Part shown: positions 6,391 through 14,105 of the stretch, piece after piece
Layout: every line of letters starts with the position of its first letter
How positions within the stretch are numbered: the stretch's first letter is position 1
DNA from: an uncultured Gemmatimonadota bacterium
Lineage (GTDB): Bacteria; Gemmatimonadota; Gemmatimonadetes; Longimicrobiales; Gaopeijiaceae
NCBI GenBank assembly: GCA_938030915.1
Contig: CALHIO010000250.1
Coordinates: forward strand, 1-15,704
Length of the DNA stretch: 15,704 bases
Direction: 5' to 3'
Notes under the pieces: model-generated
What the model was told of the DNA's origin: nothing
Seen by the model: only the letters and a program-made list of their open reading frames with translations
Database searches by the model: none
Translations under genes and position numbers: made by a program

Positions 6391-7778
6391 TGGAACGGAT
6401 TCGCTTCGACTTCGGGAACCTCATGGCGCCGAACGTCGACGGTGGGGTGGACGCTGCGGTGCTGGACGGGCCCCTGGCCGAGCACTTCCGGGAAGCGTAC
6501 GCAGTGGTGTCGGCACGTCGTGCGCAGGGGGACCTTGGATTTCTCGATCTGCCGTACGCCACCGAGACGGTGTCCGGGGTCCTCGAACTGGCAGACGGAT
6601 TCGCGCAGTGGTTCGAGGACGTCGTCGTGCTGGGGATCGGCGGTTCCGGGCTCGGCGCGACGGCGCTGAAGGAGGCGCTGCTCGGACCGTTCTGGAACGC
6701 GATGAGCGATGAGGAGCGCGATCATTTCCCCCGCCTCCATGTCGTGGACAACCCCGATCCGCACACCTTTCGCATGCTTCTCGATCGGCTGGAGCCGGGG
6801 CGGACGCTCTTCAACGTCGTCAGCAAGTCCGGAGCCACGGCCGAGACGATGTCGCAATACCTGGTCGCGCGGGCGTGGATCGAGGCTGCGGTGGACGAGG
6901 AAAAGGCCCGTGGGCACTTCCTCTTCACGACGGATCCGACCCATGGCGTCCTGCGTCAGATCGGGGACGCGGAGGGCGTACCGATGCTCCCGGTACCGCC
7001 GAATGTCGGAGGTCGCTTCTCGGTGCTTTCACCGGTCGGCCTCTTTCCGGCTGCGGTGTGCGGCGTGGCGCTCGATGAGCTTCTCGCCGGTGCCGCCGAC
7101 ATGGAGCAGCGGTGCCAGACCGATGAGCTTCGGTCGAACCCTGCGGGCGTCCTGGCGACCGTCCTGCATCAGGCGGACGTGTCGGCCGGACGGTCCATCC
7201 ACGTCCTGATGCCGTACGCGGATCGTCTTCGCCCGGTCGCGCTGTGGTTCCAGCAACTCTGGGCCGAGAGCCTCGGCAAGGCCGTGCGGGTCAGCGGCGA
7301 AGCGCAGCCGACCGGCCCGACGCCGCTGGCTGCCCTGGGCGCGACGGACCAGCACTCGCTGCTTCAGCTCCTCATGGAGGGCCCTCACGACAAGGTCGTC
7401 CTGTTCGTGGATGTCGAGGAGTCGGGCGCGCACGTGGAGATCCCGTCCCGTCACCCCGGGATTCCTGCCCTCGCGTATCTGGGAGGCCACTCGATGGGGC
7501 ATCTCCTGAGGACCGAACGCGCCGCCACTGCAGAGGCGCTTCGTCGCGAGGGTCGGCCCAATGCGACTTTCCACCTCCCGAGGGTCGGGGAGGGTGAGCT
7601 CGGACAGCTGCTCATGCTGCTCCAGATCGCGACGGTCTATGCCGGCGCGATGTACGGCGTCGACCCTCTCGACCAGCCGGGAGTGGAGTTGAGCAAGCGA
7701 CTCACGTACGGTCTGATGGGTCGTGAGGGCAGCGAGGTACCCGAGATTCCGGAACCCGACGCCCGGTGGGTGCTGTAA
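6387..7778 (+). CDS. pgi: Glucose-6-phosphate isomerase
   Basis: This enzyme interconverts glucose 6-phosphate and fructose 6-phosphate. Its 463 residues fit the shorter bacterial PGI type. The SIS domains are clear: VVLGIGGSGLGATAL (about 80-94), VVSKSGATAET binding phosphate (about 144-154), and NVGGRFSVLSPVGLFPAA. Catalytic candidates are Glu294 in WAESLGKAV, His323 in GATDQHSLLQL and Lys437 in GVELSKRLTYG, all at the expected places. The open frame extends upstream through the MBL gene, but the PGI N terminus begins at the ATG ATG pair, 6387 or 6390. The first of these overlaps the MBL stop, and GGAG at 6378-6381 serves either. The arrangement indicates co-translation with the MBL-fold hydrolase. 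A 92-base gap follows before the YtxH-like gene. Confidence 0.95.
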   Translation: MMERIRFDFGNLMAPNVDGGVDAAVLDGPLAEHFREAYAVVSARRAQGDLGFLDLPYATETVSGVLELADGFAQWFEDVVVLGIGGSGLGATALKEALLGPFWNAMSDEERDHFPRLHVVDNPDPHTFRMLLDRLEPGRTLFNVVSKSGATAETMSQYLVARAWIEAAVDEEKARGHFLFTTDPTHGVLRQIGDAEGVPMLPVPPNVGGRFSVLSPVGLFPAAVCGVALDELLAGAADMEQRCQTDELRSNPAGVLATVLHQADVSAGRSIHVLMPYADRLRPVALWFQQLWAESLGKAVRVSGEAQPTGPTPLAALGATDQHSLLQLLMEGPHDKVVLFVDVEESGAHVEIPSRHPGIPALAYLGGHSMGHLLRTERAATAEALRREGRPNATFHLPRVGEGELGQLLMLLQIATVYAGAMYGVDPLDQPGVELSKRLTYGLMGREGSEVPEIPEPDARWVL

Positions 7779-7870
7779 CGTCTCCGGTTTCGAGGTGCTG
7801 CGGGGAGGCTGCGGCGTTATCTTCAGCAAGAAGTTCCGTTGCACGATCCTCAGCCGAAGGGGAGACGAAC

Positions 7871-8287
7871 ATGAGAGACCACGACGACGTCCCCTACATC
7901 GTCATCGAACGTGATTCCGGTGGCGGTCTCGGATCGTTCCTGCTCGGTGCGATGGTCGGCGCCGGTCTTGCCCTCCTCTTTGCTCCGAAGACGGGGGAGG
8001 AGACACAGGAAGAACTCAGAGAGCAGGCCCAGAGGCTCCGAGTCTTAGCCGAGGAACGTGTGCGTGAGGCGCAGCGTCAGCTCGAAGAGCGTCTCGACGT
8101 GGCCCGGGACGGCGTGACGGCTCGCTACGACGAGGTCCGGGATGCCGTGAGCGCCGGACGCGAGGCTGCGGTCGAGGCCCGGAGTGACCTCGAGGAGCGC
8201 CTGGAGCGCTCGAAGGCTGCATATCGTGCCGGCGTGGCTGCGGCGCGTGAGTCCGTCGCAGCCGGGGCCGAGGAAGCCGAGGACTGA
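7871..8287 (+). CDS. YtxH-like membrane-anchored coiled-coil protein
   Basis: This is a 138-residue protein. An N-terminal glycine-rich hydrophobic segment (about 18-38) ends in the FAPKTGEE motif typical of YtxH-domain proteins, followed by a long Glu/Arg/Ala-rich helix with heptad-like spacing (about 44-135). It should sit in the inner membrane with the helix in the cytoplasm. YtxH proteins are often stress-induced but have no agreed biochemical role. ATG 7871 has a strong Shine-Dalgarno (AAGGGGAG, 7857-7864, spacing 6). The frame is open further upstream without family character. It is the first gene of the compact run that leads through the YihY-type protein to pyrF; its own promoter could lie in the preceding 92 bases, but I could not place one. 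Confidence 0.75.
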   Translation: MRDHDDVPYIVIERDSGGGLGSFLLGAMVGAGLALLFAPKTGEETQEELREQAQRLRVLAEERVREAQRQLEERLDVARDGVTARYDEVRDAVSAGREAAVEARSDLEERLERSKAAYRAGVAAARESVAAGAEEAED

Positions 8288-8304
8288 CGACGAACGCGGC
8301 CGGA

Positions 8305-9231
8305 GTGCCCGAGTCGCGGGACGCGCGCGCATCCACGCCGCGCCATCATCGTTATGGATACCGGACCCGGGAGTTCCTGAGGCGGCTCGCGGAGAAGTGC
8401 GACGACGACGAGGTCCTGTTCATGGCGGGGGCCGTGGCCTTCAACCTCGTCATGGCCCTCTTCCCCCTCGTCGTGCTGGGGATCGGGATCGTCGGCTTCG
8501 TGCTGGCTCGGTTTGGTGATCCGACGGAGGCCGTTCTCGGGCTCCTGACCCGCAATCTCCCGACGGGGGCTGGGGTGGAACTCACGGGCTTCGTGAGCGA
8601 CCTGACGGAGAGCCTCATGGCCGGGCGGACCGGCTACACGATCGCGGGCTCGGTCTTCCTTCTGTGGGTCGCCACGCGTCTCTCGGGGTCCCTTCGTGTC
8701 GTACTCCGGGAGATTTTCGACATCGGCTTCAAGCGGAACCCCGTCGTCGGCAAGCTCTTCGACACTGCGGCCGTGCTGATCGGGTTCGTCCTGCTGACGC
8801 TCAACCTCGGGGCGACCGTCCTGATCACCGCGGCGATGCGGTACGGGGTGGACATCCTGCACCTCGAGGGCTTCGCGGTGTCGTTCGCCGACCATCTGCT
8901 CGGCATCGGCATATCATTCCTGTCGATCTGGGTACTGCTCTTCTTTCTGTACCGGTACGTACCCGCTCGATCGATTTCGACACGAACCGCATTCGTGGCT
9001 GCGACCTTCGCCGCAATCGCCCACGAGTCGCTGAAGTTCGGCTTCTCCTGGTACGCCACCGACGTCGCGAATTACGGCTCCACGCTTGGGAATCTGGCCA
9101 ATGTCGCGGTGCTTCTCTTCTGGATCTATTACGAATCGCTAGTGTTCATAATCGGTGGTGAAGTCGGTCAAGTATCTACGATGCGGAAAGCGAGTCGGGT
9201 GGGGGTCGTGACCTTCGAGGATGACGCATGA
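8305..9231 (+). CDS. YihY/BrkB-family integral membrane protein
   Basis: The protein has 308 residues and about six membrane segments (roughly 39-65, 111-130, 150-176, 194-216, 226-246, 260-286). After an Arg-rich cytoplasmic N terminus comes the family hallmark at the first helix, AGAVAFNLVMALFPLVVL, and a late segment NLANVAVLLFWIYYESLVFIIGGE with the conserved Tyr and terminal Gly-Gly-Glu. BrkB/YihY proteins were once annotated as RNase BN; that activity belongs to another protein, and recent work points to roles in envelope or lipid transport, so the function is best left open. The start is GTG 8305, 17 bases after the YtxH-like gene. No good Shine-Dalgarno is visible and no other in-frame start lies before the first helix. 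Confidence 0.85.
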   Translation: MPESRDARASTPRHHRYGYRTREFLRRLAEKCDDDEVLFMAGAVAFNLVMALFPLVVLGIGIVGFVLARFGDPTEAVLGLLTRNLPTGAGVELTGFVSDLTESLMAGRTGYTIAGSVFLLWVATRLSGSLRVVLREIFDIGFKRNPVVGKLFDTAAVLIGFVLLTLNLGATVLITAAMRYGVDILHLEGFAVSFADHLLGIGISFLSIWVLLFFLYRYVPARSISTRTAFVAATFAAIAHESLKFGFSWYATDVANYGSTLGNLANVAVLLFWIYYESLVFIIGGEVGQVSTMRKASRVGVVTFEDDA

Positions 9232-9236
9232 GGAGG
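9231..9236 (+). promoter_or_regulatory. Consensus ribosome binding site for smpB
   Basis: A perfect AGGAGG begins on the last base of the YihY stop codon and is 8 bases from GTG 9245. The upstream ATG 9221 has GAGG directly abutting it, with no spacing. This favours the shorter SmpB and suggests coupling to the membrane-protein gene. Confidence 0.6.
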
Positions 9237-9244
9237 CCTCGTCC

Positions 9245-9706
9245 GTGAGCGGGTCCGAAGGACGGAAGGTGGTCGCCCGGAATCGTAAGGCGCGTCACGA
9301 GTACGAAATCCTGGACACGTATGAGGCAGGTCTGGCGCTCAAGGGACCGGAGGTCAAATCGCTTCGGGCCGGAGGTGTGTCCTTCCAGGACTCGTTCGCC
9401 CGCGTCGAACGCGGTGAAGTGTGGCTTCACAATCTTCATATCAGTCCGTACGAGCAGGCGAACCGGTTCAACGTCGATCCCGTGCGTCCACGTCGTCTGT
9501 TGCTCAACCGTCAGGAGATCCGTCAACTGGCCGTGAAGACCGATGAGAAAGGACTCACGCTCGTCCCCCTCGAGATCTACTTCACGCGGGGTCGAGCGAA
9601 GCTTCAGCTCGCGGTCGGGCGCGGAAAGAAGCTGCACGACAAGCGGGAGACGCTGAAACGCCGTCAGCAGGACCGGGAAGCTCGTCGCGCGATGGGCGCC
9701 CAGTGA
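9245..9706 (+). CDS. smpB: SsrA-binding protein SmpB
   Basis: SmpB is the tmRNA partner in trans-translation; it brings tmRNA to stalled ribosomes. From GTG 9245 it has 153 residues, the family norm. The protein begins close to the diagnostic VVARNRKARHEYEI strand. Next come GLALKGPEVKSLRAGGVSFQDSFA, the ISPYEQANRFNVDPVRPRRLLLN segment, and a basic C-terminal tail (GRGKKLHDKRETLKRR) that in known SmpB folds as a helix in the decoding centre. An alternative ATG 9221, overlapping the preceding gene, would add eight residues but lacks a spaced Shine-Dalgarno. The tmRNA gene is not in this window. Its place between a membrane-protein gene and a cell-wall amidase looks like genome packing rather than shared function. 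Confidence 0.95.
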   Translation: MSGSEGRKVVARNRKARHEYEILDTYEAGLALKGPEVKSLRAGGVSFQDSFARVERGEVWLHNLHISPYEQANRFNVDPVRPRRLLLNRQEIRQLAVKTDEKGLTLVPLEIYFTRGRAKLQLAVGRGKKLHDKRETLKRRQQDREARRAMGAQ

Positions 9707-9711
9707 GGTGG
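9706..9711 (+). promoter_or_regulatory. Ribosome binding site for the amidase gene
   Basis: AGGTGG, one mismatch from consensus, starts on the last base of the smpB stop and is 5 bases before GTG 9717. It supports that start over GTG 9708, which lies inside the site. Confidence 0.45.
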
Positions 9712-9716
9712 GCAGA

Positions 9717-11093
9717 GTGAGGTGGGGCGTCGGAGTCCGGTTTGCGGGAGCGGCGGCATTTCTCGCGCTGCTGCCCGGGTTCACCCCGGCGGGGGCGCAG
9801 GATCGACCGCGTCTCGAGATCGAACGGGAGGACGGTTCGTCTCGCATGGTCACGGTGCAGTTCGATCGGGGGTATGCGAGCGTCGCCGCGTCGACGCTCG
9901 AGGATCTGGGATGGCGTGTCGACGAGGAGGACGGCGCGCTTCTACTGAGCTCGGCCGGAGAAATCACCGTGTCGTTGCGTTTTGACTCGCCGTTCTTCCG
10001 GTGGGACGGCGTGGTGCTGCAGATGACGGATGCGCCCTACCGCACGGGCGGCTCGGCCTGGATCCCGCTGCAGTTCCTGACCGACTTCCTTCCGCGGCGA
10101 CTCCCCGGACTCTACGACTTCGCCGGCGATCAGAGTCTGCTTCGCGCCGGTGATGTGTCACTGCTCGGCCCGGGTGACCTCGCTGAGCCGGTGGCGGAGG
10201 TGAGTGAGATCGATCCCGAAGATGAGCCCGTCGACGACGAGCCCGAGGTCGTTCCTGAGCCTCCGCTCCGTGACGAGGCGGAGGTCGAAGGGGGAGGCAT
10301 CGGCTCAGCGGGAGCCGGAGATTCCGCGGAAGACGTACTCAACGCGGGACCATCGGCCTACGACGGCGTTCGGGTGGTCGTCATCGACGCCGGCCATGGC
10401 GGGGAGGATCCGGGCGCGTTGTCCTCGTCGGGGACCCGGGAAAAGACGATTGCGCTCGCGATCGCACGGGAGGTGGAGGCGGCGCTGCGGGGCACGCCGG
10501 GTCTCGAAGTCCACATGATCCGCGATGACGACTCCTTCGTGGACGTGTGGGATCGAGGTCAGCTCGCTACCGATTGGAAGGGGGAGCGTCCCGGAATCTT
10601 CGTCTCGATCCATGCCAACTCCTTCCCGGCCCGGCGGGCGGCGCAAGGCTTCGAGACGTACTTCCTCTCGGACGCACGGACGGAGCACGAGCGAAGAGTC
10701 TCCGCGATCGAGAATGCGCCGCTGAACATGAGCACGCGCGAAGGCGACGAGGAGCGCCTCGCCGACCTGGACTTCATTCTCCGTGACTTGCGCAACTATG
10801 AACATGCGCACTGGTCGGAGAATCTGGCGGGTCTGGTTCAGGAGGAACTCGACGACGTCCATCCCGGTCCCAATCGGGGCGTGAAGCAAGGAGTCCTGGC
10901 GGTCCTCACGAATGCGTTGATGCCCTCTGTCCTGATCGAGGTCGGATACCTGTCGAACGACAATGAGGCTCGACTGCTCAGCGAGGCGGATTTTCACAGG
11001 GATTCGGGCTCGGCGATCGCGGAGGCCGTGGTACGGTTCTTCGATCGATACCCGCCCGGGAGCAGTTCGGGGGGCGACGCGGGGTCACGGTGA
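9717..11093 (+). CDS. N-acetylmuramoyl-L-alanine amidase (Amidase_3), exported
   Basis: This 458-residue secreted zinc amidase should cut the bond between MurNAc and the stem peptide of peptidoglycan, in the periplasm. Residues 1-27 form a signal peptide (Arg, hydrophobic core, AGA cleavage site). Next is an N-terminal domain (about 35-145) resembling the copper-amine-oxidase-N-like fold (WIPLQFLTDFLP), then a very acidic Pro/Glu linker (about 155-205). The Amidase_3 domain shows the zinc ligands His227 in DAGHGGEDPG, Glu242 in GTREKTIAL and His299 in SIHAN, and catalytic Glu408 in LIEVGYLSN. GTG 9717 is preferred over 9708. A segment (about 325-370) between SIHAN and the catalytic Glu is long, as in AmiC-type enzymes whose blocking helix is released by an activator. 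The stop overlaps the start of the next gene by four bases. Confidence 0.92.
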   Translation: MRWGVGVRFAGAAAFLALLPGFTPAGAQDRPRLEIEREDGSSRMVTVQFDRGYASVAASTLEDLGWRVDEEDGALLLSSAGEITVSLRFDSPFFRWDGVVLQMTDAPYRTGGSAWIPLQFLTDFLPRRLPGLYDFAGDQSLLRAGDVSLLGPGDLAEPVAEVSEIDPEDEPVDDEPEVVPEPPLRDEAEVEGGGIGSAGAGDSAEDVLNAGPSAYDGVRVVVIDAGHGGEDPGALSSSGTREKTIALAIAREVEAALRGTPGLEVHMIRDDDSFVDVWDRGQLATDWKGERPGIFVSIHANSFPARRAAQGFETYFLSDARTEHERRVSAIENAPLNMSTREGDEERLADLDFILRDLRNYEHAHWSENLAGLVQEELDDVHPGPNRGVKQGVLAVLTNALMPSVLIEVGYLSNDNEARLLSEADFHRDSGSAIAEAVVRFFDRYPPGSSSGGDAGSR

Positions 11094-12409
11094 GGCGCTG
11101 GGCCCTCGCGACGGTTGTCTTCGCGACGGCCGCATGCTCCTACCACAACGTCATGTACAACGCCGGCCAGCTCTATGCCGAGGGCGAGGCGGCGAGGCGT
11201 GCGGGGCAGGACTCGGTGGCGACGTCGCGCTACCTGGATGTCGTGCGAAAGACCGGTGAGGCGCTTCGCGATCTCCCCGAGCGCGACTGGGCCGATCGGG
11301 CGCTCGTTCTCCACGGGCGAGCCCGGTTCCGGCTGGGTGAGCTTCGGGAGGCCCGGGCGGCGCTGGATGAGGCGATCCGGACGTCCCCCGCCGTGGCGGA
11401 AGAGGCCCGAGTCTATCTGGCCGCGATCCACGCGGAGGTAGGGGACGCCGCATCGGCGATGACTGCGCTCAACCGGGTCCTGTCCGGTTCCCTCGACGAT
11501 GAGCCGAGATCCGAAGCGCACCTGCTGCGGGGGCGGATCCTTCTCGAGCAAGGCCTGTTCGACCAGGGCGGGTGGGATCTGGATCGCGCCTCGGAGGCGG
11601 GCTTCGGCATGCGCGTGGAGGCGGGTGTCGAGCGTCTTCGCTGGCTGGTCATCCACGAGGAGGAGGCACGAGCGCGCGACGCATTCGGGCGGCTGCTCGG
11701 GGACCCACGAGCCGGGGTCCGGTCGGATACGATCGTAGGACTCGCGGATGCCGCGGCCCGGATCTGGGATCCGGCCACCGTCGCAACGATGCTCGGCGAA
11801 GTCGAGAGCTCTCCCTGGGACCGGGTCGCCCGGGGGCAGGTCGCGCTCGCGAGAGCGAGCCTGCTGGACCAGGCCGGGGACACCACGGCTGCGCGTGCTC
11901 AGGCGCTGGACGTCGCCTCGGGCCTGGGAAGCGCAGCCGCCGATGCGCGCCTGACGCTGGCCCGATGGCAGCTTCGGCGCGCTCGTGACCTCGACGCCGT
12001 ATATGGTGTACGTGCCCTGCTCCTTCCCGCGGGTCGGGATGCACGGGCCGCCTCTCAGGTCGAGCTGATCGAGAAGATGGAGTCGCTGACGGGGATGGGA
12101 TACGCCCAGCCGCTGGCCTTCTTCGCCGCAGCGGAGGTCGCTCGCGACGAACTTGGCGCCCAGTACGTCGCCCGCGGCCTCTTTCTCGCGTACGCGGCTT
12201 CGGCCCCGGATGACCCATGGGCGCCCAAGGCTTTGCTCGCCGCTCTCGATATCTCGCCGGATGAGGGAGATCGAGCCTGGTTGCGCGGACGTCTGGAGGC
12301 CGACCCCGACAGCCCTTACGTTCTGGCCGCATCCGGCGGGTCCTCCGCCGGGTATCAGCAGCTCGAGGAGGAACTGGACGTGCGGCTGAGAGAGCTGACC
12401 CGACGGTGA
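11090..12409 (+). CDS. TPR-like repeat lipoprotein of unknown function
   Basis: This 439-residue protein begins with a lipoprotein signal: Arg-Arg, a short hydrophobic stretch and TAAC, so Cys16 should be lipidated. The mature start SYHNVMYNAGQLYAEGEAARR is followed by Ala/Leu/Arg-rich helical pairs, seen as repeats such as ALVLHGRARFRLGELREA and AHLLRGRILLEQGLFDQG. These resemble tetratricopeptide repeats and continue, more weakly, to the C terminus. No catalytic motif is visible. It would sit in the outer membrane, or at the periplasmic face of the inner membrane, as a scaffold. GTG 11090 overlaps the amidase TGA in a GTGA junction, and its own stop overlaps the pyrD start in the same way. 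Tight coupling to the amidase suggests an envelope role, perhaps a partner or tether, but this is inference. Confidence 0.75.
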   Translation: MRRWALATVVFATAACSYHNVMYNAGQLYAEGEAARRAGQDSVATSRYLDVVRKTGEALRDLPERDWADRALVLHGRARFRLGELREARAALDEAIRTSPAVAEEARVYLAAIHAEVGDAASAMTALNRVLSGSLDDEPRSEAHLLRGRILLEQGLFDQGGWDLDRASEAGFGMRVEAGVERLRWLVIHEEEARARDAFGRLLGDPRAGVRSDTIVGLADAAARIWDPATVATMLGEVESSPWDRVARGQVALARASLLDQAGDTTAARAQALDVASGLGSAAADARLTLARWQLRRARDLDAVYGVRALLLPAGRDARAASQVELIEKMESLTGMGYAQPLAFFAAAEVARDELGAQYVARGLFLAYAASAPDDPWAPKALLAALDISPDEGDRAWLRGRLEADPDSPYVLAASGGSSAGYQQLEEELDVRLRELTRR

Positions 12410-13332
12410 GGCTCACCACCCAGGCATTCGGGATCGAGTTTCAGAATCCCGTTCTGCTTGCTGCGGGCACGTGCGGGTTCGGCCTCGAGCTGATCGACGT
12501 GCTCGACATCGAGGCGCTCGGCGGCTTCGTGACCAAGTCCATCACGCTCGAGCCACGATCCGGGAATCCGGCCCCCCGGGTCACCGAGTTCGACTCGGGG
12601 ATGATGAACTCGGTCGGGCTCGCGAATCCGGGGATGGTCGGGGCGCGGAACGAAAAGCTCCCGTGGATCGCCGCGAACGTCCGGCGCGCGAGAGTCCTGG
12701 TTTCGGTGGCGGGTCACACCGTGGACGAGTACTTCCAGCTGATCGAGGGGCTCGACCCCTCCGACGGCTTCGCCGGCTTCGAAATCAACCTCTCGTGTCC
12801 GAACGATGCCCGTCGTGACGGGATCCCCTTTGCGCTCGACCCGGACGCCGTGACGGAGATCATGTCGGGGTGCCGTGCCCGGACGGAGCGCCCGATCTCC
12901 GCGAAGCTCGCGCCGAACGATCCGTCTCTCGGCATGACCGTGCGAAGGGCGGAAGAGGCTGGAGCCGACGCGATCACACTCGTGAACACGCTGCCGGGAC
13001 TTCTGTTGGATGCGGACTCGGGAGAGCCGCGACTCGGCCAGGGCGCGGGAGGTGTCAGTGGTCCGGCGCTGCGGCCGGCCGGCATTCGGGCGGTCCGCGA
13101 AGCGCGTGCGAGCACGGCCCTGCCGCTCCTCGGTGTCGGGGGGGTATTCGCGCCGGAGGATGCCGTGGCGTACGGGCGAGCGGGCGCCAGTCTGGTGCAG
13201 ATGGGGACGGCCACCTTCGCGGCCCCCCGAGCTGCCACTGATCTGATCTCAGGTCTCGAGCGCTGGGGCCGCCGGCACGGAGTCGAGGCATGGGACGACC
13301 TGAGGGAGAGGACGGGAGAGGAGGCCGGATGA
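12406..13332 (+). CDS. pyrD: Dihydroorotate dehydrogenase, class 1B type catalytic subunit
   Basis: This FMN enzyme oxidises dihydroorotate to orotate in de novo pyrimidine synthesis. Its 308 residues form a TIM barrel. The N terminus NPVLLAAGTCGFG and the GGFVTKSITLEPRSGNPAPR segment match the PyrDB group, as does MNSVGLANPG. Key residues include Lys44, Asn128 and the catalytic base Cys131 in INLSCPN, Lys167 in SAKLAPN, and the FMN phosphate site near GVGGVFAPEDA. Class 1 enzymes use Cys, whereas the membrane-bound class 2 uses Ser, so class 2 is excluded. PyrDB normally works with the Fe-S/FAD subunit PyrK, which is not next to it here. GTG 12406 overlaps the previous stop, and pyrF starts inside its own stop codon. 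Confidence 0.94.
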   Translation: MRLTTQAFGIEFQNPVLLAAGTCGFGLELIDVLDIEALGGFVTKSITLEPRSGNPAPRVTEFDSGMMNSVGLANPGMVGARNEKLPWIAANVRRARVLVSVAGHTVDEYFQLIEGLDPSDGFAGFEINLSCPNDARRDGIPFALDPDAVTEIMSGCRARTERPISAKLAPNDPSLGMTVRRAEEAGADAITLVNTLPGLLLDADSGEPRLGQGAGGVSGPALRPAGIRAVREARASTALPLLGVGGVFAPEDAVAYGRAGASLVQMGTATFAAPRAATDLISGLERWGRRHGVEAWDDLRERTGEEAG

Positions 13333-14030
13333 ACAGAGTGATCGTTCCGCTCGACGTCCCCTCGGCGAACGAAGCGTTCGCGCTCGTCGATCGGCTAGGG
13401 GATCAGTCGGACTTCTACAAGGTGGGCTTCGAGCTCTACACGAGAGTGGGGCCCGACATGGTCCGGGAGCTGGTGAATCGCGGGAAGCGGGTCTTCCTGG
13501 ACATCAAGCTGCACGACATCCCCAACACCGTCGCACGCGCCGTGGCGGTCGCCTCGGATCTCGGGGCTGGTCTGTTGACGATCCACGCGTCCGGGGGTCC
13601 GAGGATGATGGAGGCGGCCGCCTCCGCGCGATCGGGTGATCTGAAGCTGCTCGCGGTCACCGTCCTGACGTCGCTGACTCCCGACGAGATGTCCGCCGTC
13701 TGGGATCGTGAGATTCGTTCGGTCCGTGACGACGTCGGGCGCCTCGCCCTCATGGGGAGGGATGCGGGTGTGGATGGGGTCGTGGCGTCGGCCCTCGAAG
13801 CGAGCTGGATCCGGCAACAGGTCGGACCCGGGTTCTTGATCGTCACGCCGGGCATCCGGCCCGCGGGCGCGGATCGCGGGGACCAGAAGCGCGTCACGAC
13901 GCCCGGAGACGCCGTCCGCAACGGCGCGGACTACCTCGTCATCGGTCGTCCGATCACCCAGGCGGATGACCCGGCCGCGGCGTTCTCCGCGGTATCCAGA
14001 GAGATCCAGGAGGCCGAGGTCGACGTGTAG
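13329..14030 (+). CDS. pyrF: Orotidine 5'-phosphate decarboxylase
   Basis: This enzyme makes UMP from OMP, the last step of de novo pyrimidine synthesis. The protein has 233 residues, in the usual range for the short bacterial type. Diagnostic residues are Asp9 in VPLDVPS, Lys31 in FYKVGFELY, and the catalytic Asp58-x-Lys60-x-x-Asp63 set in FLDIKLHDIPNT. Further motifs are LLTIHASGG, the TPGIRPAG loop and the YLVIGRPITQADDP phosphate site. ATG 13329 overlaps the pyrD TGA, and a perfect AGGAGG (13319-13324) lies four bases upstream, so the protein is both coupled and well initiated. The same frame is open earlier, but only this start gives the family N terminus. It is the last gene of the compact run. 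Confidence 0.95.
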   Translation: MNRVIVPLDVPSANEAFALVDRLGDQSDFYKVGFELYTRVGPDMVRELVNRGKRVFLDIKLHDIPNTVARAVAVASDLGAGLLTIHASGGPRMMEAAASARSGDLKLLAVTVLTSLTPDEMSAVWDREIRSVRDDVGRLALMGRDAGVDGVVASALEASWIRQQVGPGFLIVTPGIRPAGADRGDQKRVTTPGDAVRNGADYLVIGRPITQADDPAAAFSAVSREIQEAEVDV

Positions 14031-14051
14031 GACACGTCTGTTCCTTACCCC

Positions 14052-14083
14052 GGGGTCCCGCGATTCTTGTCGCAACGGGCCCC
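14052..14083 (+). other. Structured element between pyrF and cysS
   Basis: GGGG-T-CCC-GCGA-TTCTTG-TCGC-AAC-GGG-CCCC folds into 11 pairs with one 1-base and one 3-base bulge and a 6-base loop. It starts 22 bases after the pyrF stop and ends 22 bases before the cysS ATG. It overlaps a 10-bp palindrome, ACCCCGGGGT (14047-14056). No T-run follows, so it could be a 3'-end structure for the pyr transcript or a leader hairpin of cysS. Confidence 0.4.
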
Positions 14084-14105
14084 AAGACAGCCAACATCAC
14101 GATCG

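Noticed and set aside
7766..7813. Repeated GGTGCTG near the end of pgi as a terminator or regulatory repeat
   Set aside because: It is a short direct repeat, not an inverted one, and one copy lies in codons of pgi.
8125..8895. 256-codon open frame on the minus strand opposite the YtxH/YihY genes
   Set aside because: Low-complexity Arg/Glu/His-rich product, no motif, and both sense genes have clear family signatures.
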